A DNA stretch of 64,000 bases, from positions 2,427,501 through 2,491,500 of the forward strand of contig JAFREQ010000027.1 of NCBI GenBank assembly GCA_025331565.1, read 5' to 3'. Positions 35,828 through 50,400 of this stretch are shown here, piece by piece. Below the pieces are notes generated by a model. That model did not search any database and was not told where the DNA came from. It was given only the letters and a program-made list of their open reading frames with translations. Numbering within the stretch: position 1 is the first letter of the stretch; every line of letters starts with the position of its first letter. A program made the translations under genes and the position numbers. This DNA comes from Holacanthus passer. Taxonomy: Eukaryota > Chordata > Actinopteri > Pomacanthidae.

Positions 35828-38300
35828 GTTGAAATCAGGCTTGTATAAGTGAGCACCGAGGAAGCGCCAATTCATTTTGGCACTATCACATGTCCGCACA
35901 CATTTTTATTTAAGTCCTCTTTCAATCACCAAGTCTGAAGTGCCCAAGAAACTGAATCTGTATTTATTGACTTTGAGTATTACAAGGTTTATTAAGATTA
36001 TTGATCTGTGTGTGTGTTACATCTCCGAACATTCATCCTCCTCAAGCTCCATCCCTGCCATTACCTGTTACCATGGCAACAAGGACAGATCCTGCGGTGG
36101 AGGATGAAGGATGTTCGTTGGTGTGTGTCAGTCTGTCTGAATCAAAACACACATGTAAAGTTTAACACACATTAAGATGACTGTGTGGTTGTTACTTTGA
36201 AAGAGGAGGAGAGCTGAGCTTCCTCTGCAGAAGGACAGAGAAAGTAGAGTAGGTTACCTCCCTCTACCCTCGCCTTCCTTTCTCTTGTACAGTTTTGGCT
36301 CAGCGAAATCTCAAGGGGTTGTGATGCAAGCGCTTTCTTCCTTCTCCCACACACAAAAGCATTCGCAAAAATCATGACAATGGATTTTCTTATCGGAACG
36401 AGATGCCGGATAAACCCTGACAAGACACAAAATTGAGGCCACGATGGCCCAGCTCATTTTCTTTTCAGGTTTAGAGAGAAGGAACATGACACCCAGTACA
36501 ACAGTGTGGCCCATTGATGTGTGTTTAATAGTTTTTGGACAACTATGGTACAGAGGAAGGAGCTACAATATATTAAGCTTTAGCTACACAGACAATACTT
36601 CATAGCGTCAGGTCATCGTTGGTTCTGGTCTTTTTTATTTGACTGAATTAAATAAGAAAAATATAAAATTTTCACCAGACTGACACTATGATTATTATTT
36701 CAGGTAAATATTTATTCCGATCTGGTACTCTGTCCCTTGACTCCAGCTGTTTCAGCTCAGCTCTTTTGTCAAGGTGACAGAAAGATTTCAGTAGCCTGAT
36801 CATGCATTTGGCACAACCCAGCCTCTGTAACCCAAGTATCTGTTCTGTTCGAGGTTTCCACCTGTTCCAAAAGGCGTTTTTCCTCGCAACTGTCCCGCTC
36901 ATGATGGGAACTGTTGGGTCTCTGTAAATAATATTATGAATATATAGCTTTTTTAGAACTATTTCTTAAGTAGAAAATTGATCCAAAAAGCTGTTGACAA
37001 GATCTACATATGCATGTATCTGAACTGGACAAATAAAAGCAATGGCAAAGGAAAAAAATGAAGGAGAAGGTCCACTGTTTAGAGGGAAAACTTTATTGTT
37101 TTTTTTTTTTTACTCCTTTCAGTTTAAATGTAAGAACATGAAAAAGACTGAAATGCTCAATGGAAGGCACAGCCACAGAGAGACGACTGACTTCATCTTT
37201 GTGTTTACACACCAGCAGCGGCATCCAATCTAAGGCAGACATTTCATAACAACAAACATGTGCTTTTAAGTTGTGCGGATTTATCGTCACAGTTGGAATT
37301 CACGTATCTATGACTGTATATTTGTGTGCATTTATGTGCATTTGAATGTGCAGTAACTAGGCCTTACTCTCCACCTCCTTTCACTCCTTTTAACAGTAAG
37401 GATGATCAATTTTAACTAAGAAAGCTCTTTTAGTCGTCCTCTCTTTCATGTGTTTCCTCCTGAAGTCTAATTGAAAACCTTACACTAATCTGAGAAAGCA
37501 GCAAGAACTGAGAGGATTATAGCACTGAAGGCAAACCTTTGACTGCTTTCTGTAGTTTCATCTGTCTATATAGAGATTTTGTCTGCCTCCACATCTATGA
37601 GTGAGAAAGGGAAACTGGAGAGGTGCAGGAAGTAGTTATATCTGTCAGCTACATCCTTCAACACACTTCTGCACTTAAAGTTTCCTATGGTTACTTTTTT
37701 TTGTAGCATTCAGTGACAAATAAAGCCTTATTTACAGCAGAGACATGTAAATCAGTAACATCCCATTATGTGATGTGTGTTATGCTTTATAGTTTGAAAG
37801 AGAGCAGCAGATGAAAGCAGCACAATAGAGCCAGTAAGGACATTTAGCAGGAGAAGGTTAGATAGTGTAAGTTATGAGTTATAGCATTCTACATGTTCGT
37901 TTACACCAGTAGTTACCACAGATAGGCACAACTAATAACAGTAACTGTCCCGACATTTATCAGGTACAGTTTGTATAAATTTGACTGGAGGTGAAACAAA
38001 TAATGTGCAACCACACTATGATTCATTCATTAAACAACAAGTCATTGTAAATCCAAATCTCCAGTAAAAAGCCCAGTAAGAAGAGATAATGATTGAGAAA
38101 TAATACAAAATAAAACACCTATAGTGCTTTGGTGCCATGACGTTCAGTTTATCAGCTTCACTTTGCACCACACATCCATCCAGACAAATTCACAATTACA
38201 CACACACACACGCACACATATGCAAAAAAAAGCTACCTACGGTATCTATTAATAGTTTGAAGCATTGTTTCAGACAGTGGAGAAGTCCGCCTGTGCTTTC
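35828..38300. other. intergenic sequence and probable fscn1 3' UTR
   Basis: The right part, from about 37.08 to 38.30 kb, is the likely fscn1 3' UTR, because TTTATT (AATAAA on the coding strand) at 37092 is the first strong signal. The rest shows nothing recognisable. Confidence 0.35.
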
Positions 38301-41300
38301 TCAGTATTCCCAGAGGGTGGCGCTGTCCAGGGAGTCGGCGCTGGCCTTTAGCCCTCCAGCATGGTCTCCTTTAAGGTACTTCCCCCCCACAGCACAAATG
38401 GCCACCTTGTTGAGGTCGCAGAACTCAAACAGGAACTGGACAGGTGCGGAGCTGCTGCAGACGACCGCCGTGTCGTCTCCAACGCACCAGTACTTCCCCT
38501 GGGAGTCTGGACAAACAACACACACTTACTGACTCACACTGCATAAAGTGCTGGGTGTTTAAAAATTCACATGGTTATGTCACAGTTATGTAATGTTGAA
38601 ATGTTGGTGAAAAAAAAAACTTATTTCTCATAATTTTCATTTAAATGCTGCATGCAGAGGAAAGATATCAGACCATATTGATTCACTGTTTAGCTCTAAG
38701 TAGGTGTGCAGGTGGAATTGATAAAAGGTTTCAGATGATTGACAGTTGTTGATCCATGTAGCCATAGTATTATTCCCACAAGATGTTTTAAATATTGATT
38801 TTCTCTAAAGCACAGCAGAGTTAAACAGGGCTCTCTTGAGCACTATTTTAAGGCTCACGCCAAGAGAAGAACTCATGTATAGAGGATAACGTGAATCTGA
38901 TATTCATTCATATTCTCTCAGTAAATTAAGGCAGGTTGAAAGTCACCATGTGTCGGATCTAGGCGTTTCTAACTTTGGCACCTCCAAGTGTTAATATCCA
39001 AAAAATCTCTGACAAACTGTTGTACTTTTCTCCAATCAAAAACATTTGCCATCAGGATGCTAAATCATGCTATATTCACATTGTAAATTTCCCCACTGTG
39101 GGACGAATAAAGGTTTATCTTACTCTATATATTCTACACATCAGGCTTTAATTTAACCAGTTTTGCTATGTTTTGGAAAATGACTAGCAGTCATGTGAAC
39201 TCAGTCAAAGTTTACTATAAGTCTGCAAACTCATTATTCCTTTGTCTTTTCAAGTCATTGCCTACCTTTGAGGGAGTAAGCTCCGTTAAGGAACTCCACC
39301 TGGAAAACGTCGTATGATGCTCGGTTGGAGTCCAGGGTCGCCATTCCGGCTTTACGAGCCCCGATGAATCCGTGTTCCCCACGAAGGACGATGATCGGGC
39401 GGTTGATCAGCTTCATCAGGAACTGCTCAGCCTCCCCTGAAGAGACACACTGATTAGGGCTGTGTCAAACAGACCTGGGCCTTGTTTTCCCAAAAGGGGT
39501 TGGAGCTCATCTTGAGGCCAAGATAATCAAAGACCATACACATATAAGGGTTCTAAGATTATTGAAACTTGAGGATGCTTTTTGGAAAAAGGGTGTAAAA
39601 AATATGTTTTTTTCTACTTGGTCAAACTATCAAGAGAGTTACTTTCCACTCCTGCTCCTTTTTCACAAGCTCACCTCAGTTCAAAACCATCATAATCATC
39701 ACTGACCTGCATTGTCAACAGTAGCAGCTAGCTGCCCGTTCTTCTTTGCAATCACATATTTGCCATTAGCTGCACGCACACACACACGACCGTCACGCCA
39801 CTCCAGTTCAAAGAAACAGTTGGCCGACCTGGGACACACGTTAACAAACTCAGTGAGCAGGAAGTGTGAAGGATGGGTGTGTGTGATGTTCAACATGATG
39901 TAGTGTGTGTGTGTGTGTGGTTACTTGGTGGAGGCGGTGGACTGCAGTCCTCCACCCGCTGTCAGAGTCCAGTATTTTCCAGCAGCGGTTCTGAAGGCAC
40001 ACTTCCTGTCCTCACGGCTCATCTCCATCTGGAAGACTTCCTGGTCCCCTTCGTCGACCTGATTGGCTGACAGGTCCATGCCTAGAAAAGTGGGGCAATC
40101 TGCTGTCAGTGTTCATTTGTCTCTGGAGGTTTTTCCTCCTTGTCTGAAACTCTTCTACCCTCTAATTCATGAAGGTCCCCAGATTGACGCTTAAAGAGGC
40201 AGAACCCCCCTAATCTCTGTGGCTACATGGGTTTGTTGTACTATGGCAGCCACCAAACGGGATGTCCTGAGAGGGTCAGGGGTGGGGAGTGACGCTGAAA
40301 ATTATAGCAGGACAGCAAAAAAGCTTTTTCAAATTAAAAAAAAAACAGATTTGTGATTTTATGGGTCAAAAATGCAACATGTCTTGTAACGGCATTACAT
40401 TCTGGTCTAATGCAAGAGAGTGTGGACAAATTAACATCTCTGCTGCTCCCATGGTGGACACACATTCTGTAAGTCCCAAAAACGAAGACATGAGACTTGA
40501 AAGCAAAACCACTCAAGACGACGCTGATGAAAATGAGATATCGAATGTGTGTGTGCCGGGTTGGAAAATGGAAACAATGAGCTGCAAGATGCTAAAACAC
40601 CCCTTAGTGCTGAGGGGAACTGCGGAGTCAGGTGATAACTCTATGTGGGTTCAACACATTTGACCCATTTTTAATAGAAAACCATGAATTAGTGCAGTTT
40701 TAACACAGATTTCAAAGAAAAATGTTCAAATCAGAGATGGGACAGACCTGCAATATTCTTATATAAAGACTTGGAACTGGACTCAGACTTGTCTGCGTGA
40801 TTGACAAATGACTTCAAAACAGCTGTGAATGTCTCCACCATCGAAGAGTTCAGAAAAAAACTCCTGCTCTTCATTAAGAGGCTGACACAAAAACCTAATT
40901 CTTACAGTTAAGCTGCTGTGCATGCTCATACTGAGGACACGGGTGGTCCTTTAAAAAAGATGTTTGCATTCATGTCCAACACTGTCTCCTTGCTCCCAGT
41001 GCTGCACGTTTGTTGACCCTCTGTCTTAAATGACCAAGTCACAAGTCACTTCACTACAATGACCTCATTTAAACAAAGATGATCTTCCACAATCCATCTC
41101 TGCTGGAATGCGCGCACGCACACACACAGACCATTTATGTATGCATTAACCATATTGACTGCATGGGTAGACTATAATGATCAGCCTCACGAACCAGGCA
41201 GCAGAGAGTGAGGCCGAGAAGACAAAGAGGTTTCATGTGGCATAAAGCAGGACTGTCTGAGTCACACCTCCCTCTCTGCAGCCTCTTTTCCTCCATTTTA

Positions 41301-42501
41301 TCCCAAACCCTCCTCATTTTTCTGTCCATCCTCGGCCTACTGAGATAAAGAGTGATGGATAACTGCAGACTGAAGCTGACCCTGAATGCAGGGGTAGAAT
41401 TACTGCAGAGAAATGCTAAGCTGGGCAGAGACTGGCCAAAAAAGAGGGGGAGGAGGAGGAGGAGGAGGAGGGGGGGGGGAAGCATGATAATGAAAAACAC
41501 ATGGTGTGAGGAGAATGAGTGTGTAATTCTGCACACACACACACACACACACAGACACAGAGACAAAAATCATCCAACAGCTGCATGTGCTGTGTTGCCC
41601 AGTTATGCAGTGACTTCATGCTGACATGTGTTTCCTCCTCTCGGGCTCCGTGGGGCTGCAGAGCCTCACCTTGCCGGGTGGACACGTTCCTCTCGTTGCC
41701 CGCAGTCACCACCACCTGCGCGTGGCTGCGCTCCAGGCCGAACAGCTCATCCTTCCCCACGCGCGTGCTCCTCCCGGACTTCATGGTGCCGCTGGGGCCC
41801 ACGGGCGCCAGGTAGCGGCCGTCGCAGTCGCGGAAGGCCACCTTGCCGGAGCGGAACTCCAGCATGTAGCCGGTGTCCTTGTCGGTCTTCGCGGCCAGGC
41901 TGCCGTCGTTGCGGAGGAAGCGGTTGTCGCAGGTCTCCAGGTGGTAGCGCTGGTCCCGGTAGACCAGGGTCACCAGCGAGTCCACCCCCCACGGGATGTC
42001 CCGGTTTATGGACACCTCGTGCCGCTCCCCCTGCGCGCTCAGGTGGGCGAAGCGCTTGCGCGCGAAGCTGTACAGGTTGACCTGCGGGTGCACGGCCAGG
42101 TGCACGCTCCATTTCTCCGCGGGCGAGGCGGTCTGCGCGAAGCACGTGATCCGGTCCTCGCTGCCGCCCAGGAACCGGCCGTAGGTCTCGGACTGCAGGG
42201 ACCACCGCCCGTCCTCATGCGCGGTGATGACGAAGCGGCAGTCCCGGCCGCGCGTCTCGCTGTCCGCGGTCACGTTGCCGTCTTTGTCCGCGGCGAGGTA
42301 GCGGCCCAGGTGGGAGAGGAGGAAGACGGCGCTCCCGTCCTCCCCGGTCTGCTCCAGGGTCCAGGTCTGCTTCTTCTTCAGGCTGCTGGCTGAGGCGTTG
42401 ATCTTGAAACCGAAGGTCTCCGCAGTCAGATACTTGCCGGCGCTGTTGATGAGGCCCAGAGGGATCTGGAGCAGGTCCCCGTCGGCTCCGTCTGCGGACA
42501 T
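38301..42501 (-). CDS. fscn1: fascin actin-bundling protein 1
   Basis: Five coding exons on the minus strand: 42501-41670, 40081-39925, 39828-39707, 39436-39266 and 38506-38301; 495 aa (human fascin-1 has 493), all phases consistent. Fascin bundles parallel actin filaments in filopodia and microspikes through four beta-trefoil domains of roughly 120 residues each. The N-terminal INASASSLKKKQ holds Ser39, the PKC site that blocks actin binding in human fascin-1. The C-terminal KYLKGDHAGGLKASADSL ending LWEY matches the fascin-1 type rather than retinal fascin-2. Exon 1 is GC-rich while later exons are not. The start codon is the ATG at 42501; the GTG two codons upstream in the same frame is not a start. 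Teleosts keep fscn1a and fscn1b; the paralogue is not resolved. Confidence 0.93.
39085..39126 (-). repeat. short dispersed repeat tail (family Z), inverted
   Basis: AAATTTCCCCACTGTGGGAC followed by GAATAAAGGTTTATCTTA, the reverse complement of the 15.6 kb module, in fscn1 intron 4. Confidence 0.6.
41530..41552 (+). repeat. CA microsatellite in fscn1 intron 1
   Basis: (CA)n about 120 bases beyond the exon 1 donor. Confidence 0.85.
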
Positions 42502-42524
42502 GATCACCAGGAGAGACCGGCAGA

Positions 42525-42726
42525 GTCCAGGAGAGAGGATGTGTGAGGAGACAGGGACGGAGAGGGAGAGGGTGTGTGAGGGAGGGAGAGAGACAGAGAG
42601 AGACTGAGTGAGAGAGGGACTGTGTAAGGGAGGGAGAGAGAGACTGTGTGAGGGAGGGAGACTGAGGGAGAGAGAGAGAGAGGGTGTGTGAAGGAGAGAC
42701 GGACAGAGAGGGAGAGGGGTGTGTGT

Positions 42727-42758
<32 letters not shown>

Positions 42759-42967
42759 CTGAGTGAGGAGAGAGTGAAAGGTGTAGGGGTGTGTGAGGGG
42801 GGAGAGAGAGGGAGAGTGTGGGGGTGTGAGGGGGAGAAAGAGAGGGACTGAGAAAGAGAGAGAGAGGTGTGGGGGTGTGTGAGGGGGAGTGAGAGACAGG
42901 CAGAGAGAGAGAGGGAGAGAGGGTGTGGGTGTGTGAGGGAGGGAGAAAGAGGGGGACTGAGAGAGAT
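42525..42967 (+). repeat. purine-rich GA/GT minisatellite in the fscn1 5' flank
   Basis: About 430 bp, overwhelmingly G and A with GTGTG interruptions, made of imperfect GGGAGAGAGA- and GGTGTGTGAGG-like units. On the fscn1 coding strand it is CT/CA-rich and lies 25-465 bases upstream of the ATG. Confidence 0.85.
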
Positions 42968-45900
42968 GCTCTGACTGATGATGAAGAGGAGGAGGAGGAT
43001 CCAAACTGCCTCTCTGGAGCTGCAGGACTTGCAGGACTGGGACTTTAGTTCAGTCCACGCCCCAGAGGCAGAGGAGGTGGAGGAAGATCACTGCAGTTTG
43101 TCAAACCACCCCACCCGTGTTCATCTCCACACACACACACACACACACGCACATAAAGCCTCTATATACAGTATCAACCAAACTATTCCTAAAAACTAGT
43201 CTCACGTATCCCCCCTTCTTTCCCTCCCTCTAATTGAGATCTCAGCCTCACTTCCACATGGATAGAGCCATTCACCAGCTGACAGAACAGTGTTTGTCTT
43301 CAGGGCTGTGTGTGTGTGTGATGGCCTGGCAATGAAGACACTGAGGTAAAGTCTGTCAGAAACAGATGATATGTAGCCAAACTTATGTCTCTTATGTTCA
43401 CTTTTACTTTTGTGTCCTTTTGTCCTGTTTGGACTACAAATTAATAATTGTAGTTAAGGGACATTTGTAATGCTTTATCATATGATGTGTCATATGAACA
43501 CATCACCATCCACATCACATTTCAGCTTTGCATTATAAGCCCTATACTGCTATACATGGAAAAACTGTTGACTATCTGCAGCAGTGCAGGTAATGAAAAA
43601 TATCGTGTTTTGGAATACGTGCATGGAAACAGATGTCCACATGTGGGTTTCCGTTATCAGTTTCAGTTGTTTCCTGACTTCCCTCTGGTCTGGTCAGGTC
43701 TCTTCCGTCCTCCACCCCTGGACTCTGTCATGATTCCTGAGTGTATCCACCCGTATCTATACTGGAGAGAGTGTTAACAGGTGTGTGTGCTTATCTTTTC
43801 CTCATGTACTATAATGTTAGCAGGGTAATGCAAAGCCCCATGAGAAGCCACTTTATCCTTTAAGCCTTTTGAGCCTTTCTGTTTTTTCTCCTGCGGCAGT
43901 CTTTAACTATGAATCTGATTATGTTCACATGCTGCTTTGAGTGTGTAACGCAATATCTGACCAGACTGTTTAATACAGTCTTCATAGTTAAGTTACTTTT
44001 TGGATTCTCTAGATGGTCAGAGCCCTCCGTAAAACTTGCACTTACACTGTTGGATGTAATTTGAGGAAACATGACACACTTTCTGTTGCTGTGAGTGGAA
44101 ATTCTAGACTGAAGGTCAAAGGTGGGAAGGTTCATGAGTAGTTCGAGCAGATTTGCAAAAGTTTGCATCTATGTGTTTTCGTTACATTGTCAGTATTTAT
44201 GCAAATTACTTTGCTGCAAAGTTCATGGGATATGTGGAGCATGTAGGTGTGTTTTTATGCATGATGTAGTGTCAATCAATTGAATTAATTATTTTTTAAA
44301 TAAAAACCTTTATCAGTTATGCAGAACTGACAATGCAAACAGTCCAGGGCTCTGAACAGGACTTGGGTTTGTTTGCAGAAGCTGGTGGTGGAGAGGACAT
44401 GAAGAGTGGCCTGGGACTGAGGTTTTAAGGTACTGTAAAGGTGGGGTATTTGGAAAAAGCATGGACTGGGCCTGGACTGCTTGATGCTGGATACCAGACT
44501 ACATCGCCCCCATCTGGGCTTTCAGAAAACATCAGCAAGGAAATGGATCTGTAATACACAACAACCTTCTTTTAATTATTATCAAACCAGAATACAAACT
44601 GAGACAAAATATGCTGCATGTGCAACCTTAGAGAGCCAACCCCTCTGGCATGGTTTATTACCAGGCTTTCTTCCATTTCCAGTTAAATAGGCTAGTTGTT
44701 TTTCCTTATTAACTTCAGAGGAGAGTCCTTGTCACATTTTGCCTTCCACTGCCCTTGAGCAAGGATGTGCAGATCACAAATTTCACCTGTGTGCTGTCTT
44801 CAACACAACATAGGCCTTTCTCACAGCAGACACTTTGGCTTGTCACAGCAGGAAACAACACAGGTGTTACTAATAACATTAATGAAGCCAGTAAGTAGTG
44901 TGGCAGTGAACAAGCCTGCACAACACCAGGACCCTGAAACAAAAGCAGCTAATTCATTTTATTACATACACCTGTGCTTTTCCTTCTGTGACAAGTGTTG
45001 CAAGAAAAATGCCTATTCATGTAGATTTACAGTGCTGTCATTTTATTAAGTTTATTTAGCAACACTGATGTTTCTATATTAGACATTTATTTGAGGAATT
45101 CTTTTACATTATATCATATCTGTAAGATATATTATAGAGAGAAAGCAGCAATAAAACTGTTTTACAACAGTAAAAAAGAGGCCTGATGTTCACAAAGTCA
45201 TTACATCGGCTATAATTAAAGTTAAATTAAGCTGCTGTGGCCTTCCATGTTCTCTGACATGCAGGAAACATGCAGTGCAGTTTGACACTCACTAGGTGGC
45301 AGACAGAGAGATGTAACACTGGGGAGAACCTGAAGATTTTGTCTGCGTGATGATTGGACTTGTTAGAGGAGATCACTGAATCTTTGTTTGATTTTTCAAC
45401 ACAGAAATACAGAAACCACATTTACATTATAACTGAATCACTGCACAGTGATTTTTCCCCATTATTAGGTGTTGATTTTGCAGGAACAACTGGAAACACA
45501 AGCATTGATTGGGGTGTTGTTACTCACACAGCTGATGTGGTGACTGTTCTTTGGTAGATGTGGACATATATATTGTAAAACACTTTTTAAAGACTTTAGT
45601 AATGTCAAGTTTATTCTGTATTAAAAGCTATGCGATGAAATCTTGCTTGTTCAATGTTATATTCCCATCATCTCTGCTGATGCGGTCAAATAAGATGATT
45701 GAGACTCACTTTTCTGGGATCACAAAAAACATTTTGGTGAACCAGTCTTTTGCAACTCTTTTGCAAGAAAGTGTGTGTCTTAGATGAGATCTGCAATGGG
45801 TTTGTTTGCCCATGAACAAAAGTATGCTGGTCTGCCTGGCTGTGTGGCTCTGGGGGTCCACCATCTGTATAAACAGTGTGGAGGAGAATATGATACAGTA

Positions 45901-47445
45901 ACAACAGGCCACTGAGTTCTCTACAGAGTTTAAGAGAAGAGGAGAGAGTGAAGAACAATGCAAAGGGACATTTCTATTTATCCACATATACTGCACTTAC
46001 ATGCCCAAAGTGATGCTTTTTTTTTTTTTTTTTTTTTTTAACCTGTGCTGATATCTCCTCTGGTAGGGATGTGCATCATGTCCTACTTCCCTTCTCTGTC
46101 TTTAACTCCTGTTTTCTACTTTATGTCAACAGGCAGATCTATAGGTCAAGAGATGGCAACATCCATGTAGTCATGGCATACTCAGAGTAAAGAAAGTATT
46201 AACTTTTGTCTTTCCTTGAACTTCTCTCATCAGTTGTATTGTGTTGCATTCAGGGGACCAAAAGCAAGCTGAAAGAGGAAAAATGCATCATGGAAATGGC
46301 AGGTTACAAAGAAAGCAAGATCCTGGAAGTAGAAATGAACTGAGGAGTCACATAAAACAGCAGATAATTAGGAAAAACAAACAGAAAAAAAACACAGGAG
46401 GGGAAATTTTATTCAAAAGCAAATATTTTGACTGACAAGATATTGCTGTGAATATGGGTTTATATACACATTTTGCTAACCCCCCCTCCCCACCCACAAC
46501 TATTTCTGTTACAGTGTGACACAAAAGATGCTTAAATTATATTGCATCATAAGTATTTTTATGTAGGTTTTTAAATGCAATCATGTTCTGTATGTAAAAT
46601 GTTGTTACTGAACAACATGAGAGTCCCATATCTATTGGCTGTGCTGTGACGCTAACAGACAAGTCTCCTTTACCTTCCCTTTTCTTCGTCTCCTTCTCTC
46701 CTGCTACTGGAGGAAAATACTTTAAGTCCCGCCTTTTAGCAGCTCTCCACCAATAGACAACCTGAGGAAATTAGTCAGAAAATAAGGAGGGATAAGAAAA
46801 CTATTGAAACTTGGCCCTGAGCGTTGGTTTAGCTATTAGCTCCGTCAAGCTAATCAAAGCTAAAGTTGTACAACCGGTTTTAACTTTCAAAATATATATC
46901 TTATTAAAAAAGCTTTGCCAAATCCTTTAAAACATTACAATTATTTGGCCTATTTCAAAACTTGTTTCTTAAAACAAAATTGTTAATTGACATATATGAT
47001 ATTAAACTTAATTTGTTATACGTTTGCTATCGGTTACCAAGTTTCTGATTTTATTTTGAAGGCACACTCATCTAGTTTCCGGTAAAACTGTTGTTACTGT
47101 TGCTAGCTCATTTAACGCACCTCATTAACAGCTGCCTGGTTGCTAACGACTCCATCTGCGACACTGATGTGAAAACAGAAACATCTGCATGGAAAGAAAA
47201 CATCGTTTCAACGGGTTTCGGGAAGAAATGATCAAAATCATCCGTCACCGGCCTTTTACGTGGAGAACCCGCAGTGTTTTGGACGAAAATCCGAGTTGTA
47301 GCACAGCTAACGTCTCTTTTGTTGCCCCGTGTTTTTACTACTAGCAAGAAGGGCGACCTGAAGTGACTTGGAGGAAAAAAAATGAGAGGATTAAACACGG
47401 ACGAAGTCAAGTTTTCCAACTTAACGTAACGTTTGTTTACCTGCT
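42968..47445. other. fscn1-iqce intergenic region
   Basis: A divergent gap of about 4.5 kb. It contains a short CA repeat at 43129-43149 and a poly-T run near 46017-46039. The last few hundred bases before 47446 are the likely iqce promoter and 5' UTR (CCAAT at 46750-46754). No other gene was recognised. Confidence 0.4.
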
Positions 47446-50400
47446 ATGTTTAGTTCAACTGCTAAGATGTCTGTGGAGGCGAGTGATGTTCAGACAGATG
47501 AAGACTGCGAGGAGCTGGTGAGTCTTTAGCTTCGCTTGGATGAAGAATACAACTGACTTTGTCCCTGAGTTTGTACATTAGTATTTTAGTTAACGCTAGC
47601 TAATAATTTAAAGTGTGTAGTTGTACACACTTGTGTCCATTTTGACCCAAAACAGCTCACAACACAACAGTTAATGGCAGTTGTTCCCAACACTTTTGAC
47701 TCATGACCCCTTAAATTAAAGTCATGTCTTTCTGTAGTGTCTTAGTTTGGATTTATGTTGAGAACATTTCAACCAAATTTTCCTTGTTTGTGAGTCTATT
47801 TTCTCATTTGAAGCACTTTTAGAGGTCCATATAAGTAAAAAAAAACCGAATGTAAATATAATGCTTTGTTTTAAAGGTTCTTTTTCTGTTATATCTGATC
47901 AAACATCATAATTTCACCATGTGACCTCTGGGATCATTTGTCTGACAAAAATGACACATTAAAGCATTTTTAATAATCTCTCTCTCTCTCTCTGTCTCAC
48001 TAACACTCACTCTTCTGTCCATGCCAGGTTGAGGATAGCTTCTCTTTCTCTGCTGATATATTGGAAAAGGTAAACAAATTAACTAATGAATTTCATCTGT
48101 TGCATGACATGTTTATTTTTTGTTTGTACCATTTATGTCTTGCTTTAGAGATCTGTTGCCTCATGGAATTAATTTGATTAATACACCTTTTTTCTTCTTT
48201 AACACCTTGTGTTTGTTCACGATCAGAGAACAAGGAGCAAGAGATCATCTGGCAAACCTCCTCCTTCTCCAAGTAAGACCTGCTCAGCTGCTCTGTGGAG
48301 AATTTTTGATTCTATAACACACTCACTTTCCGAATTTCCTGATTGTTCATACACAGTATGTATATGTGCAGGGTCTCCATATTTCTCCAGTATGAACGTG
48401 AACCCCAGAAGAGCAGCCGTGGCTGCCTGGAGACTGCCGAGGGCCTCCCTGGGGGACACCAGAGGGAACACACCTGGGGAGAGAGGCTCATCTCGCCACA
48501 CATCCCTCAGCAACGGTCACGGTAGGCACGCTACAAACACAGCTGAAGCTCCGCACACAGCGTCTCTCCTCAGGAGGGATGGTGGGAGGAGCGGCTACAG
48601 AGGCTCAGATGGGAAGAGAGATGATAGAGCAAGATGTTAGACTCGGACTCAGTTTTTTCAGCTGATAACTGGTTTGCTGACTTTGGAGGTGTCCTGCTTA
48701 GTACTGATGTCTTTGGGAAAGAGATGATGGGAAACTCTGCCATTGTTCCAACAAAATTCTGTTTGGCTTTATCTTTCTGGGATTTTGCTCAGAGAAAATC
48801 AGTTCTCTAACTTAAAGGTGCATCAACTGAATAACTCCACAACAACCTGAAAAACACACAAAGTTCGCTGTACAAAGTTATTATGTCTAATATGTCAACA
48901 AATCAACTTAGGTGCCAGTATATTAGGTACATCTAGCTAAAACTAATGCAGTCTAGTCTAATGAAGGTAAGAATGTTTAAACTGTTATAGAAAGGTGTTG
49001 GAGGATGTTGTTTGTGGTGATGTTGAACTGTCTTGCATTATACAGAAAGGTGTTTCTGTTATTGCTATCCTCATTGTTATAAATGGGTTGGATAAAATAA
49101 TAGAAAGCACACAGTGTGTTTATCAGTATTTTATTTTTCTGAAAACAGCTGCCTGCTGTTGGAAATTAGTCACTGAGTTGTTGAAAAAACAGGCTAAAAA
49201 GCTCCACAGAGTTGCAGATTATCTCTGCCTTCATAAATTCATTACCTCTGTACTTTATTGCATTATGCATAATTGTTGTTTTTGCATCCAAAAACTGGAT
49301 TGGTGGAGTTCGAAGGAGCTTGCTCTCAGAAGGCGTTAAAAACATGAGTCAGATGGAGTATTGATTTGTGTTGGGAAAAATCTCTCTGTCTGCCTCTTTT
49401 TCAGATGCGTCCCAGACGCTGAGATCAGAGTGCAGTGTCACCCCACAGCTTCTCAAACAAACCTTAAGCACGAGGAAACACAAACATGTCCACACTGGAT
49501 CCAATGGTGAGACAATGTGTAGGCGTGTTAGCATGAAAAACTAAGTGAGGAAAAGTAGACACAGGCGAGGTTGAAGGTCAGATTTTGTGCTAAGCTGAGG
49601 ATAGTCCAGAAGAAAGCAAGCCTGGTTAGTGAGGGTGACATTATGATATCTCCACCAGCAGGTATTTCATAACTGCCAGGTGAGATTGTGGGTGACTCTC
49701 TTTGTGTGATTATGTACCATCTTCCAATTTTCCATATATTATGAATAGTACACTCTAGATCTGCTCTGTATGAAAAGTGCCTTGACATGACTTCTGTTGT
49801 CATTTGGTGCTATTTTAATAAAATTAAATTGAAATATGTTGCAGGCTTCACCTTCAGTGCAAGTGACTACAGAGAGAAGGAGGACATGTACGATGAGATT
49901 ATTCGCCTCAAGAAGGTAAAAGGGTGAAAAAAATGAATGTTGTGTCCGTTATGCATTCAGGAAGAAAACACACGGATGTTGTCAGTAGTAGAGAGGTGGG
50001 AGATTTTTCTTCTGCAAAGAGTTCAGTGTAACATGACGTGTGTATCTCTGCTTTGCTGAAATGGCCTTGAGCAATACATTGAATGCCTACTAGTTCCATT
50101 GTGCTGTTCTGTAGCTGAGTCAGACTTTCATTCCTTTTCAGAAGGGAAAAGGGGGTTCAGATTTTTTTCTCCCCTCCGCAGATTTAAACTCCTTTCTGGA
50201 TGTGTGATAAATAACCAGTGCTGTTTTCTGCAGAGTCTCCATGCACAGAAGTCTGACAACCAGCTAATGAAAGCCAAACTGCGCCGCCTGGAGGAAGATA
50301 ATGCTAAAAGAGAGAAACAGATAGAAGAACTGTTGGATCCCACTAAAGTATGATCACCGAATTTTTTCAGTTTTTTTTAATAGAAACTTTGAGCAACATT

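Noticed and set aside
41626..42393. 255-aa plus-strand ORF with Val/Ala/Leu-rich sequence
   Set aside because: It is exactly antisense to fascin exon 1 and its composition mirrors that exon.
42504..43004. 166-aa minus-strand Ser/Leu/Pro/His ORF
   Set aside because: Translation of the purine-rich minisatellite; simple-sequence artefact.
48995..49339. 114-aa plus-strand ORF in iqce intron 4
   Set aside because: No homology recognised, AT-rich, lies wholly in an intron between well-supported exons.
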